Part shown: piece by piece, positions 1 to 12,100 of the stretch | How positions within the stretch are numbered: position 1 is the first letter of the stretch | Layout: every line of letters starts with the position of its first letter | Assembly: GCF_000002425.4 (NCBI RefSeq) | Contig: NC_037254.1 | Span: 11,162,263-11,226,262 of the forward strand | From: Physcomitrium patens | Lineage: Eukaryota > Streptophyta > Bryopsida > Funariales > Funariaceae | Reading direction: 5' to 3' | Length of the DNA stretch: 64,000 nt | Notes under the pieces: generated by a model | The model's database searches: none | What the model was told of the DNA's origin: nothing | The model's input: only the letters and a program-made list of their open reading frames with translations | Program-made: the position numbers and the translations under genes

Positions 1-2440
1 TAGATTTTTTCAACATATAAAGACCGCTTTTCTTAGAATTCATCTCTAAAAGAGGGAGTAATGTCATGGATATACATAGGTACTCTAGTAAATACTTATA
101 TGATTAACTAAAAGTATGTAAAAATAAATAAAAGTATGTTAATTTCATATTATTGTCTAGAGAAGCTTCTCAAAAACTTCATTGACGCTGCTTTGACTTT
201 ACATATGTTTATAGATGATTGGTAGGTTAGAAAATTGATCAACAAGTTAACCACATATTGGTAGCTTATAAAACAAGCAAATTATGTGGCATACATATAA
301 AAAACTTACCTTACAAGTTAAGATACATGTCTTGCAAAGTCAATACATTTTGGATGTCCAATAGGACATAGCCATGTAGTTCCTAAAAAAGAGTATATAT
401 GGAGGCAAGAGTGAAGCCTTCTTCACTTTTGTGAATGCCTTTCTAGTATTTAGTCTTATTTTAAGACTTTCTAGTCTTTTGTCTATGACAATAGCCATTC
501 TAGTTCAATAATATATCATCTTTGAATGACATTTTAGTTCTTTTTAGTATCACAAGAGTATATTAAGGATTTCTTTCTTCAAAATTCATGTCCTTAATAT
601 GATAATAAGATTACTTTAAAGATTATAACAACACAAAATTTATACCATATTATTTATTATTATATATATATAATATTTATATATTAATTTATTTTAATTT
701 TTACATAAAATCTATAAATATTTTATCTTTAAAATATTTTATTTTAAATAATCAAGTTTTTTTTATTATATATATAATTTATAAGAATATTTCTTAAAGT
801 CCATAATCTTTGTGTATTTTTAAAAATATTTTTTTAATATTTTTTTGAATATATATTTTTATTAATTATAATATATTATAGATATCTATTTTATTTTTAA
901 AAAATCATCTAAATTATACGTAAATAATAATGGTACATGAATATTGGTACAATAAAAAATTTAAGAAGTTTTTATGTATTTAATAATATTTGGATATTTA
1001 TTTTTGTATAGAGATTATTAGGAGTGATAAAGATTATTTTGATTACTTGATAAAACACATAAATTATTGTTTGTTTGTATTTATTTTTTTATTTTTTAAA
1101 TGATGATTTTATTTTTTTTAGAAATAATCATTATTTTTGCACATAATCTAGAATAGGAAACAACTTAGAATGATTATGACAAAAGCATAAATGCTAAAAT
1201 TTTGAAATAGATTAATTAATCTTAATAATATTAATATTAAAATGATCACATTCTTAATGATGATTGAAGGGTATTGAACTTCGGACATATTTGCAATCAT
1301 ACATGTTTAGATGTTGATTTGACCATGTCATGTGATATGGCATAGGATGCCAAATCTAATTGGATGTATATAATTTAGTTTAGTTTAGTGGTTTTACATC
1401 TATTTAGCTATTTTTCGTTAGTTGACTTTGTTAGTGTCAACTAGGATATAAAGACTTAGGTGGAGAAACCCCTTATACTTGACATTCTTGTTCAGTTAAA
1501 TCTTGTGAGTGGTTTTGAGAAAGAAAAAATCTATGTTTTAAGGTTTTGCTTGGCTATAGTGATTAGCTTATTAGTGAAGCTTTTAGGGTTTTTTCCATAC
1601 ATACTTGCACTCTTGGATTCCCCCTTTGTAGTGTAAGAGATAGCTTGACTTAGTAGTGTTTAGATTTTCCATCTTTCCTTGAGAGTATATTGATTATGTA
1701 TTTATATTTAGTTTAGACTGTATACTTCATGATTAATTTATGGCACTCAATTTGTTGTGTATAATAATCTTTATTTATACAACAACCATCATCAACCTTT
1801 ATTACAAAATACATATATTCATCCTTCATTAAAGCATGATTATGAATTAAATTTGACTCTTTCTTACAAAAGTTCAAACAACAAAATATTAATTTTGTGT
1901 GTTCACTAGTTTTTTGTAGCTTCAAATATTTGTTTGAAGAATATAGTATAAAATTTTTTTCACATCTTTCTACTATTCCATATCACTCTCATTTATTACT
2001 TTATATTTTTATTTCTGCATCATTTCATTCCGTTTATAATCTTACATTAAAAAAAATCCAATAATTTTTGCACTATTTTTTATAGGAATAATTTTCGTTC
2101 AAGAAAGTTGAAAATTTGACATTTTCTTTAGTTACAACTCAGTAAACCAATAATAATAATAGTGCGACAGGGTGAGAAGAGACTTTCCACTAGGGCAGAC
2201 ATATGAAAAGAAACCCACAATTGTAACCAGTTGGGGCAGTTGGGCAGTAAACAAAAGGCGTGTGTGTGTTTTGTTCCGGTGGCGTGAATCCAGAATAATC
2301 CATCCGTGGGAACGAACAAATGAACACATGAATGAACAAACGAGAAAATGAATGAATGAAAGAACGAATGAATGACACCAGCACAAAAATGACGATGATG
2401 GCGGGGTTCATTACCATAAGCGTAATTTACTTTAATCATA
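1..2440. other. AT-rich spacer with decayed repeats
   Basis: No gene is supported here. The stretch is very AT-rich, with long A/T runs around 640-1140. Positions about 200-610 resemble two later stretches (31.94-32.16 kb and 33.58-33.83 kb), which suggests a dispersed repeat. Positions 1320-1690 have a look reminiscent of an LTR, but no second copy was found. A short GAAT-type microsatellite lies at about 2331-2376. Confidence 0.6.
205..610. repeat. Decayed dispersed repeat, copy 1
   Basis: The left half resembles 31,940-32,160: both share a GTAGGTT-GAAAA-like start followed by a CAACAAGTT block. The right half resembles 33,585-33,830: both share TAGTTCCT, a CTTCCTCACTCTTGTAAATG-like block and TTAGCCATTCTA. 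Identity by eye is modest. The family is unknown; a decayed solo LTR is possible. Confidence 0.4.
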
Positions 2441-2532
2441 TTTAGAGGTGAGGCGCAAGATTGATTAAGAGAGGAGGGGGGAGTAGGGAAGGAGAGAACG
2501 CGACCAGACAGAAAGACAGACACCTTGTGTGT

Positions 2533-2602
2533 GTGTGTGTGGGAGAGTGTGTTTGTGTGAGTGTGTGTGGGAGAGTGTGTTTGTGTGAGTGTGTGTGGGA
2601 GG
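2533..2602 (+). repeat. 28-bp minisatellite in a 5' UTR
   Basis: Two exact 28-bp GT-rich units (2533-2560 and 2561-2588) are followed by half a unit ending near 2602. A purine-rich GGAGG tract then runs up to the start codon at 2652. No ATG lies in the repeat on the sense strand. It probably sits in the 5' UTR or core promoter of the zinc-finger/UBA/PUB gene. Confidence 0.75.
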
Positions 2603-2651
2603 GAAAGAGAGATCGAGGAGGAGGGAGGGAGGGAGGAGGGAGGGAGGAGCC

Positions 2652-5215
2652 ATGGCGGGGCTCTCGCTTGAATGCGGTGATTGCAAGGCGCTGCTTCGGA
2701 CCACGGAGGAGGCGCAGGAGCACGCAGAGCTCACGGGACACAAAAATTTTCACGAATCCACGCAGGCGGTATTTCCCCCCCGCTCCCCCTCCTTCTCTCT
2801 CTCTCTCTCTCTCTCTGCTACTTCATTGCATAACACCATGTCCATATCCGGGACCACTGTCTCTTGTGCGGCAGCATGTTGGACCGGTCGGAGGTTTTTG
2901 ATGTTTTTGATGTTTTTTATTTAGCAAAGAAGAAGCAACGTGTTTTGAGAAATTTAGGATTGGATGATGATCGAGAAGTATCTGGGATGGCGTAGGAGTG
3001 AGATGAGATTATCTGGCGGTCCGACACCGGCGTGGGGTTTGGTTTTATACCCGTGGTCGATCTGCTGTTCATTGCAATTAGCGATAATGGATTCCCATGT
3101 CTCTTGAAATTTGAGTTTTCTTGCGATTGATATGTTGAGAAGCTTGGGATACTCGTGTTGATAACATTGTTGGTGTTGATTTGTAAGGTAGGATGATTTC
3201 ACACATCTTTGGAAACGATTTCTTAGTTTTAGCGTTTTTTTAAAAAATGTTTTGGATTTGGAATAATAATAATCTATCATGCGATCATGATGTAATTGAG
3301 GGGTGATTTTTCTGTAGTATCCTCCCGTTGCAATCTGTGTTGAGAATTCAGGTTCTGTGACAGTGGTTTCTCTTGGATTGAAATTTCGACTGCAAACTTC
3401 TTTTACTGTAATGTAGTTGAAGTGGCAATACCTCCATTTATTTATTTTTGGCCTTGCCTTGTACTGCTGCTTAAATTCTTCTGTATTGAATCTTTTTGCG
3501 TCGCTGCTCTTGATTAAGAAAATCTGCGTCCTTCTTTGATGCTGTAAACCAAGGCACTTCTTTGTGATTGACGAATTTCGCTGATCACAGTAATCTTGTA
3601 GTGTTGTACTTTTATTCACTTCCTTTTATTCCAGTTTGTAACTTTGCAGGTTCTGATAACAATGGTAGAGAAGATGTATGAGCACGATTGCCATTCCTTC
3701 GATCCCATTATTGTACAAGTCGAGTAGGGTGTTGCTGCCCAATTGTTGGGGGAAACTGTAGTTCGCCGAGGGCAGTTGGTCAACGGCCTCCATCATTGTT
3801 GTCGTTGTGTTCATATATTTGTTTTGCTTTTGTGGCCAGGTGCTCAATTTGATTTGCACTTCCTGCGGCAAGCCGTGCCGAACGCAAACGGTCTGCTCTC
3901 ATTTCCAAATTGTGTTTTATCTGCTTTTGTTACATATGCTTCTCATTTGACTGAATGCTGGTGTAGGCAAGGTTTTGATTCTATAAGAAAAGCTCAATTG
4001 GTTTCACTTTCATACTGAAACTGGTAACTTTTAACGGGATCGTAGATACGTCCCAGGCTAAATACTTTAACCAATGTTCACAAACGGATGATGTGTGGGA
4101 CACAACTCTTGTTATCTACCTGGCCATGGTGTAGGACGATCCGAACTGAGCCGGGTCGAGAGAGTTAATCTCCATCAAAAAGAGACCACTGTTATCGTGA
4201 CTTCTTTCTTTTGTACTGCCATGTACATCATGTGCAGGAGCAAGATTTACATACGAAGAGAACAGGTCATGCGGATTTTGCAGATAAAACAGCTGAGACA
4301 GCGAAACCTATTGTGTTGGAAAACAAGCCAGTTGCAGGCCCGAGTGTTTCTGGTGAGGGAGGGAGTGCTGAAAATGCTCCAGGTAATTGATGTATTCTTT
4401 GCACCTTTGCTGATCATAGTTGTGCTGTCTTTGTTTGTTCAGTTCGGAATTGAGTGTTCAAGCCAGTCTCATACTGGATTGAGCTAATTTTGAGAACTAT
4501 TTCGAAGAAGGCTTTGACGTTCTTCCTGGTAACACCTTTGTGTAGAGATGGTTGTACCTGAGGTGAACAAGGAAGCACTGGCAGAGCTTGAAGCCATGGG
4601 GTTCCCTACTGCTCGTTCTACTCGTGCTCTGCATTTCACAGGTCCTCGTTTTCCTTGGTCTTCTGATAGTGTCGATAGTATTGAATATTTACAATCTATC
4701 ATGATAAATACAGTGCGAAATACTGTGCTTCGAGCTCAATATAGGAGATGCTGTACAGGAGATTTCACTTAATGATAACTTTTCAAGGCTCGAGTCCCTA
4801 AAGATTTGCGAACATCAACAATCATTAACCTACCTGGTCAAGCTGTACTAGTAGCTGCAAATGGAATCAAGCTTGATTAGTTTTTCATCGCATGCAGGGA
4901 GCAGCAACGTAGAGACCGCCGTCAATTGGATTGTGGAGCATGAAAACGATCCTGATATTGATGAAATGCCGCTGGTATAGCTTCGAGTCGCTCTATCACA
5001 TCAGCGTATCATAAACCATAAATGTGTTACGTGATGTTTTACAAAATTATTGCAAAGCTGTAAACTTCTTTTATAGGAGAAGGGATTCCTGGGTCAGTTT
5101 GTTGCATGGCATGTCATATATTTCCATTATGCTAGGGGTAACCTCTGCATATTTTAGATTCCTGGATACCGGGATTGTAACCTTTCTAAAACAGATTTTG
5201 TATTTGGAATATTGG

Positions 5216-5251
<36 letters not shown>

Positions 5252-7375
5252 CTGATATTTATCCTTTAAACGGATACTTATTATGACGATGCATTTGTAG
5301 GTTCCCTCTGATGCAAATACGTCTATACAGTCACTGCTGACCCCTGAAGAAGCCAAGGCTAAAGCCCAGGAACTTGTGTGAGTGTTTTTTTCCTACTCAT
5401 CCTGCTTGGATAAACTCTTAGATCTACTATCAGTGGCATTATTAGCACGTTTATGTAACTAATCATTACGGTAACAACTTGGAGTGAGGAATTCTCAGAT
5501 TTGGGATAGTTTGGATTGTAGTTGTTGGCATATTCTGATTACATTATCCACGATTCTTGGTTTCCAGGCAGAGAGCCAAAAGGAAGAAGGAAGAAGAGGA
5601 GAAGCGGATGGAAAAAGAACGAGAAAGGGTACGTATTTGGAAGTCGTCTAATTCAGTTGGATGAATGTGGACAATAAGCATGCATGTAGTTGGGTAATGG
5701 TGGAAATTTTAGGAACGATATGGCTCAATGAACGTGAAATTTAAATTTTATATTCTGTAGCCTCCTGCTCATTACAAATGGTCTATTGAAGTTCATGATT
5801 ACGATTATGTTGAGGTCGGAATGTAGGAACGGATTCGCATTGGTAAGGAGTTGCAAGAAGCCAGACGTATTGAAGAGCAACAGGAGCGGCAGAGGTACGT
5901 TGAAATGCGCCATTCTCTCCTCATGTTCTTAATATTAAAATTCAAAAACATCTTAGGGACCTTATAAGTCAGTTTTCATCACTCTACGGTGAACGTATTA
6001 AACATCTATATGGTTACAAATTTTCTAAAATCATCTATTCCAGGCAATCAAGATGCTAACTTAACTGTCGCTAGGTTTGTTTGTTTGTTTGTTTTTGTTT
6101 TTTTCTTCCGAGGATTAATGGGTCTTTACTGTGTTTCTAGGATAATTGCTTTCAGAAAGGCTGAAAAGGAAGAAGAAAATCGTGCTCGGCTGAAGATTCG
6201 GCAAAAGCTGGAGGAAGATAAGGTGTTGTATTATTTTTTCCCCTTTCCTTCCTTCTACATCACCAATTCTTATATCTTCATTATTCTGAATCTTATGTGG
6301 GAGGTCCTGTTGGTGCTTGTGCAGGCAGAGAGAAGGCGAAAATTGGGCTTGCCTCCTGAAGAACCAAAGCCTGTAGTAGCTGCACCACCTCCACAAGAGG
6401 AAAAGAAGGTCAGCACTTTTTGTAACTCCTTGTTGACAGGAGAGAGTTGATATGCTTATCTGTCTAATTGTCACGCTTGATTCATTGTATCATGTCATAT
6501 CAAAAAACACACGAGAAAATGTAACGCCTTGGATGAGCAGCCTTTTGTACCGCTGAGACCAGCTTCGAAGGCAGAACAGATGCGGGAGTGCTTACGAGGC
6601 TTAAAGCAAGCCCATAAGGTGCTTATCAATCACCATCAATCACATAGAAATTGTTTCTCTTATTCTTATGTGAGTAGTTATGTCAATGCATACTAGCATC
6701 GGCTTTATGTCTTACCTACAAAATTTTGTCCTGATGTTGGTGAATCAACTAATTTTACTTATAAAGTTTGTTTCAATGTCACTGAATAATATCATTATGT
6801 TCGCGATTTATGACTCCTCATTTTCTTTTAATTTTTTGACATTTTACACTTGGCTTTAATCGAATTTTGTTTTCCGTACTTTCCATAATGATTTGCTTAT
6901 GTATGCGTATGTATTAAGATATTACTTCGGTGAACACATTTGTGTTGCAGGAAGATGAAGCTAAGGTCAAGAAGGCTTTTCAGACGATGTTGACCTACAT
7001 AGGCAATGTAGCTCGATCTCCTAACGAAGATAAGTTTCGCAAGATACGGTTGACGAATGCTACTTTTCAGGTATGCAGTTTCTCACACCTTCTAAGGTCG
7101 GCTGTTCTAACCTTGTGTATTATGAAGTAACATGGTGGATTTAAGAAATGTTCTTTGGTCATATATTCTGTGATGGTCTGATGTACTGTCACCTCTTGCA
7201 GGAGAGAGTCGGGAGCTTGAGAGGTGGAATAGAGTTTCTCCAGCTTTGTGGGTTTGAGAGAGACCAGGACGAGTTTTTAACGCTACCAAGGGAGAAGGTG
7301 GACATGGTCTTGTTGAATACCGCAGGGTCTGAGCTGAACTCAGCTATCAACAATCCTTTCTTCGGTGTCTTATAG
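2652..7375 (+). CDS. Zinc-finger/UBA/PUB-domain protein (13 exons, 409 aa)
   Basis: Probable ubiquitin-binding cofactor of the AAA ATPase CDC48/p97. Exons: 2652-2768, 3840-3890, 4238-4382, 4546-4641, 4898-4974, 5301-5377, 5568-5628, 5827-5894, 6141-6222, 6325-6408, 6541-6618, 6951-7070 and 7202-7375. All have GT..AG borders, phases agree, and the total is 409 codons plus stop. Visible parts: two CCHH zinc-finger-like motifs with identical spacing (C8, C11, H24, H30 and C45, C48, H61, H67); a UBA domain at about 108-150, including LAELEAMGF; a charged Glu/Lys/Arg coiled coil at about 185-275; and a C-terminal PUB domain at about 315-400. Length and domain order fit the plant family of Arabidopsis At1g04850 (recalled, about 413 aa). 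The start is the first ATG after the purine-rich leader and directly precedes the first finger. The CDC48 role is inferred from the PUB domain. Convergent with the next gene. Confidence 0.92.
5221..5247. repeat. (CT)n microsatellite in an intron
   Basis: A pure CT run in intron 5 of the zinc-finger/UBA/PUB gene. A second CT run lies at about 2795-2815, in intron 1 of the same gene. Confidence 0.9.
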
Positions 7376-9147
7376 AGCCCTTGATTGTAATGCATGTTAT
7401 TTGTCTAGGGTCTCGTAAAAGTTCGTGCCGGAGTTCAATGACTAATATTTGGTGGGGTCATCCGGTGAGCTGGGTGCTCTAGTTTCCTTCCTAGCCTGCA
7501 GTTGCATTGGGTTGCGTGTAATCTATAAGAAGGATCGGCATATTTGTGCTATGAATGAGTCATTGACTTAAAGACTTGGTCATGAACTTCTAGTGAAACA
7601 CAATTGTATTTGCAATGATTCACGTGACATTTTGTATGAGCTTCTTTTTTTTTCTTTTGATTTTTTTCCTTTTTGCGTAAGTTCTCTACGATCCTGTCTG
7701 TAGTACTTTCAACTGTTGTTCCGGGCATACAGGATTGGTACTCTCTTCTGTACTAGTTACATCTGAGAACAGGTATGAAAGCATGAACAGAGACCGATTG
7801 CCAAGTCTGGAATTATGCACAACAGTGGAGATAGATCGTGAGAATCGCACGTTTAAAAATAAGCTTGTTATAAGGTTTTACAGTAATATTATTAAAAGTG
7901 CTGGTTTGTGCTTTATCCTCTTTTCCTGATGTCATATTGCTATGTATTTTGGTTTTGGCAGCATGATCATTGATTACCATAGTGACGAGTTATAACTACA
8001 AATTATCTGAGAAGATGGGCATGAGTAAATGTAAATTTTATCTTGGTGCTGTAATCCATCCATCTGTTCTTCACTAAAGTACAATTTTGATGCAATTGTA
8101 TTTGTAAATCATACAGATTTTAAATATTTCATCAAACATATTTATTCCATTTTAGAATAAAACATGAAACCGAAACTTAAAATACAATTGAGACATTGTT
8201 TTATTTGTTAATTTATTTATAAAGTTTTCAACTTATTAACACTTATTGACATAGTAAAAAACATAATTTAGATACGTTGAAACTAGCAAGAAAAATTACA
8301 CAAAGTTTACTTTGTTAAAAAGATTATGATTGATGATAAATATGAAATAAGATTATCCAAGAGAGGATTGTGTAACTTATCCCTTCGACAAAATCACTAT
8401 AAATATACTCATGCAACATTTTTTTAAGGGATCGACAATGGTTTGACATATATTAAAATTACAAGCCAGGGCAAAAAGGAGCCCATAAAAACCCAAACAC
8501 GTGAGCAAATTTTGAAAGAAGTTCGGATATAATAATGTAAATAAGTATTCCGGAAGTAGCTCAGAATCAACAAATTTTCCTTGCTTGTCATTGTGATGCA
8601 AGATAAAAATGATACGTAAGAAGTGTCTTTGAAAGGAAAGTGCTCCTTTCATATCATAACAGGTCTTCGTGTGCCCAATTACAGCCAATATTGGATAGAG
8701 GGAAAAAGAAAGAGAACAAGAACTTTCCTACATACAAACTTGGAGACATGGGTTTGTATTTGTGTGAATACATGAGTGTACAAAGGCTTCGTATCAATTA
8801 CGATTGATGCGTTTGTGGTAGCAGTGCCTAGGCATAGAAGTAATAAAGAATGTTAGTAATTACCGAATCTAAGCCTGCTAATTCCACAACCTATCAAATA
8901 CATGATCATGTTCAACAGTCTTGGTTATTTCAAATTCACAGTCACTAGAAGAAAATAAAAGGCTTGATTGCATCCGACCATCTTAGGCTCACTGAGGGTA
9001 GGTACATGAGCTGCTAGTTTTTCTCTCTTATGAAGTTTCTATTTATTTTACAACCTCACTTAAAGCCTCCAAGCAGTCCACCATAAGAATGGCTGTCTAC
9101 AGTTGCTAAATCTGGATAACGCTGGAAAATACTCTCCAAGCCACGAA
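7376..9147. other. Convergent intergenic region
   Basis: It lies between the stop codons of two convergent genes. The first few hundred bases are likely the 3' UTR of the upstream gene. The AT-rich middle (about 8030-8700) shows no gene. About 8900-9147 probably holds the 3' UTR of the kinase gene read from the minus strand. Short open frames here have no recognisable content. Confidence 0.6.
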
Positions 9148-12100
9148 TCAATGCTGCTCTGACGTTGATCCCTGAACAACGCTATATGCAGTTTGAGTCA
9201 CGCGTTGCAACTCCAAGGTAGCTCTAACAGCAGCCTCTGATACTTGAGGTGAGCTTGACGTACGAAAGCGCAAAACAATATTCTCGAGTGCTACTAAGTC
9301 AGACCTCGAGGGAGAGGAAATTCGAAAAGACTGTTTATTCGTCTGCATTTCACGTAGCCCTTTGCACGAGGCAGATATTACAAACAAGAGTTGGCTCTGA
9401 CGTTTTGCTGATAAAGACGGCGTGTGAAATTGTGAACAGATTTCCAGTAAGTTCACAAAGCGACCCGCAGTTGAAAAAATGGGCCCAACTGATGACTGCG
9501 GGGCAGCCTTGATCATTAAAACTAGACACTCAGCTGCCGTCTCTGCAACCTGGGGTTCTCGGCTTCCACAAAGCTCCACGAAAATGGCCGCATACTTTCC
9601 TAGGTCTCCAATGTCCTGTATAGCTATTTAAATAGCAGCCACACGTGGGATTAGAGTTTACATGTAAAAACTTCGCGAAAAGAAAGCTCCATCATAATCA
9701 ATGTATATTTTAGAGCATTCATAGAGATAATACATTCATTTTCAGAGTAGGAAGATATCATTATGGTCAACTTTCTTCCACAGCTAAAACAAACTCCGTC
9801 TGTGCGCAAAACGTCATCCCGTTAAATACTAAACATTTATCAAAACTTCAGCCTACCTGATCGAGAAACTATCTCGTCGACAGCAGTCGTTGCCGTGGCA
9901 TTGCTACTTTTTGACTCCAAGCAGTCTTCAAGACTACGAATGAGGAAGAATCGACAAACTGACAGAACCGGGTCAAGGAAATCTTGCATGCCTTTGGCAT
10001 GCACGAAATCCAATAGTGCTCCCACGTGGTTTACAATCCGTAGATCTGATAGAACTACTGAATCCATTTTTGGGGAAGATACCAAATATAGACATAGCCG
10101 CACGTTGTGAAGATTTATGCTGGCTAAGTCGTATTGTAAGAACTCAAAGAACTGAAATATTAACTTGAGCTGAAGTATGTCCTCGATTTGAATGCATTTG
10201 AGGTCGAGCAGCATAACCAGAAGTTTTTGAGCATACATAGGTATAGGGTCTTCATCTTGCAAAAGAATAGGGTACATTGGTAGAAAGTGCTGCTTAACAA
10301 TGTCTTCAAGTTTCTCCCTGCACGATGAAGAGCAGAAATTTAATTAAAGGACAGGATAGAGGCCATTCGAGCCAAAGGAAACTAAACTAGAGCAAGTTTT
10401 ACAGCTGGAACCTGAAACACATGTATCTAAGTAGACATATGAGACACCGACTCTAGTGAGTAAATATTGTTCTTCAGATCTACAATTCCAGCACGATCTG
10501 GACAGAGCAGAGGGACAAAGAAGAGAAGAATCACATAAAACATCATATAAACACACAACTTGCAGAAGGTTTACGATGAGAGATGCATACGTAGGCAATT
10601 GAGGTTTAGAAGTTGTGTAGCGATCAGACTTGCACAAGAGCAGTGAGTGTAATTCAACTTAAGACAAAGAAATACTTTGGAGCCAGTTGTAGCAATAGCT
10701 GCAATTTTCCTACTAGTGGATTAACATTTGTAAAAAGAGAAACAAGGGGCCAACTGAGGAATCTCAGGTACCGTCTGGGCGCACTCAATACGGTTCTTGA
10801 CGGTTGCTGGTCCTTGGTAGTGTTGATAGAGGAGATATCATCAAGAAATACAACTAAGATATCAAAGAAAACTTTGAGGCAAAGGAACCGTATATCTCCA
10901 TCAGTGTTCTTTTCGTACAATATAGCAAGGCTCGGTAACACTTCAGAAATGAATGTATCAGGGTAAGTCAACAATGCTGGTGACTGTTGAGAGATAACTT
11001 CTACTATCTGCAGGAGTGTAGACTGGAATTCAACTTGTCCCTACAAAGACACAGGCCATGGTTAGTCGGAAAATAGGCAAACAGGCTTCATGCATCATAT
11101 TCCAGTCAAACAACTCATACCTAAGTAGATATAAGGTAATAACCTGTCACAAAAATTAGTGATCCTTCTTTTAGGTAAGAACTCAACACGGGATAGTTGC
11201 ATAAATGAAAGAAAAATTCTGCTTTGAAGACTCTTGTCAGTGCTACTAACCGGAAAAGAAGAGGTCTCTAGTCGCTTGAGAAAGGATGCCAATCCCTCCA
11301 GCACATGTTCGTCTAACATACGACTCCTGAAAGCGGGACTATTTATCAAGTTTAATATCACCGGAAACAAAGGAAGGGAACTTCTTGGTGAGCCACGAGC
11401 AGGTGATGAGCCCGGTCCTGGAGTTCGCCTTCCGCTAGCCAATAGAGCAATGTCTGTGTTGATCGTTTCCAATATACTAGGAACGACACCAACAACAGTT
11501 TGCACCAAAGCTTCCATGCATTGCTGCACGTATGGGTCCTTTTCCTTTGATAATCTCTCTGCTGCAGGCAGCATCTTCGCATTACAGAGTGAAGGTAACC
11601 ACCGTCGATTTTTACACAACAGCGCAGAACATACCAAAGACTTGCCACGAAGGATTTCTGGACCCTAATACCACGTGGATCGGAAAAGAGAGAAAAGTTA
11701 ATACATGTCTTAGGTCACAATATCATCTTGTGTGAAAGACCTCACAATCTACCCACTTCTGTACAGTTTGAACATCCTAGCGTGTGATAGAGCTAAGCTT
11801 TCTAAATCATGTAAATCGTACGATGATTGAAATTGTTTCATTGGTACTTCTACGATAAGAAAAGTAACCTTGACTTAAATGGAAGATGCTAGTAGTCGAG
11901 AAGTCCAAGAGCTAGGTCGCAGACATAATAGCGAGGAAACACGTGCAAGAGAAAATGAGCTCCTTTAGTTTGATTAGACAAAAATTAATACGAGACCCTA
12001 CACTTAAAAAGAAAGGTAAGACAAAAGTAATAGCTTATGTTATTCGAATGTAATAAACAAACCTGCTCCAGCATGGCAACTACATTGGGTACTAGGCTCC

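Noticed and set aside
1320-1690. LTR-like stretch with short repeated words
   Set aside because: No second copy, no TG..CA borders and no target duplication seen, so it was not called an LTR.
2128-2523. Open frames on the minus strand upstream of the first gene
   Set aside because: Low-complexity Phe/Ser/His and Thr/His translations of a GAAT microsatellite and the GT repeat; no conserved content.
2954-3619. Minus-strand open frame of 221 codons
   Set aside because: It lies wholly inside intron 1 of the zinc-finger/UBA/PUB gene, has no recognisable domain and starts without context.
9249-9512. Plus-strand open frames across the kinase gene
   Set aside because: They are antisense shadows of well-supported exons of the RUNKEL-like gene.
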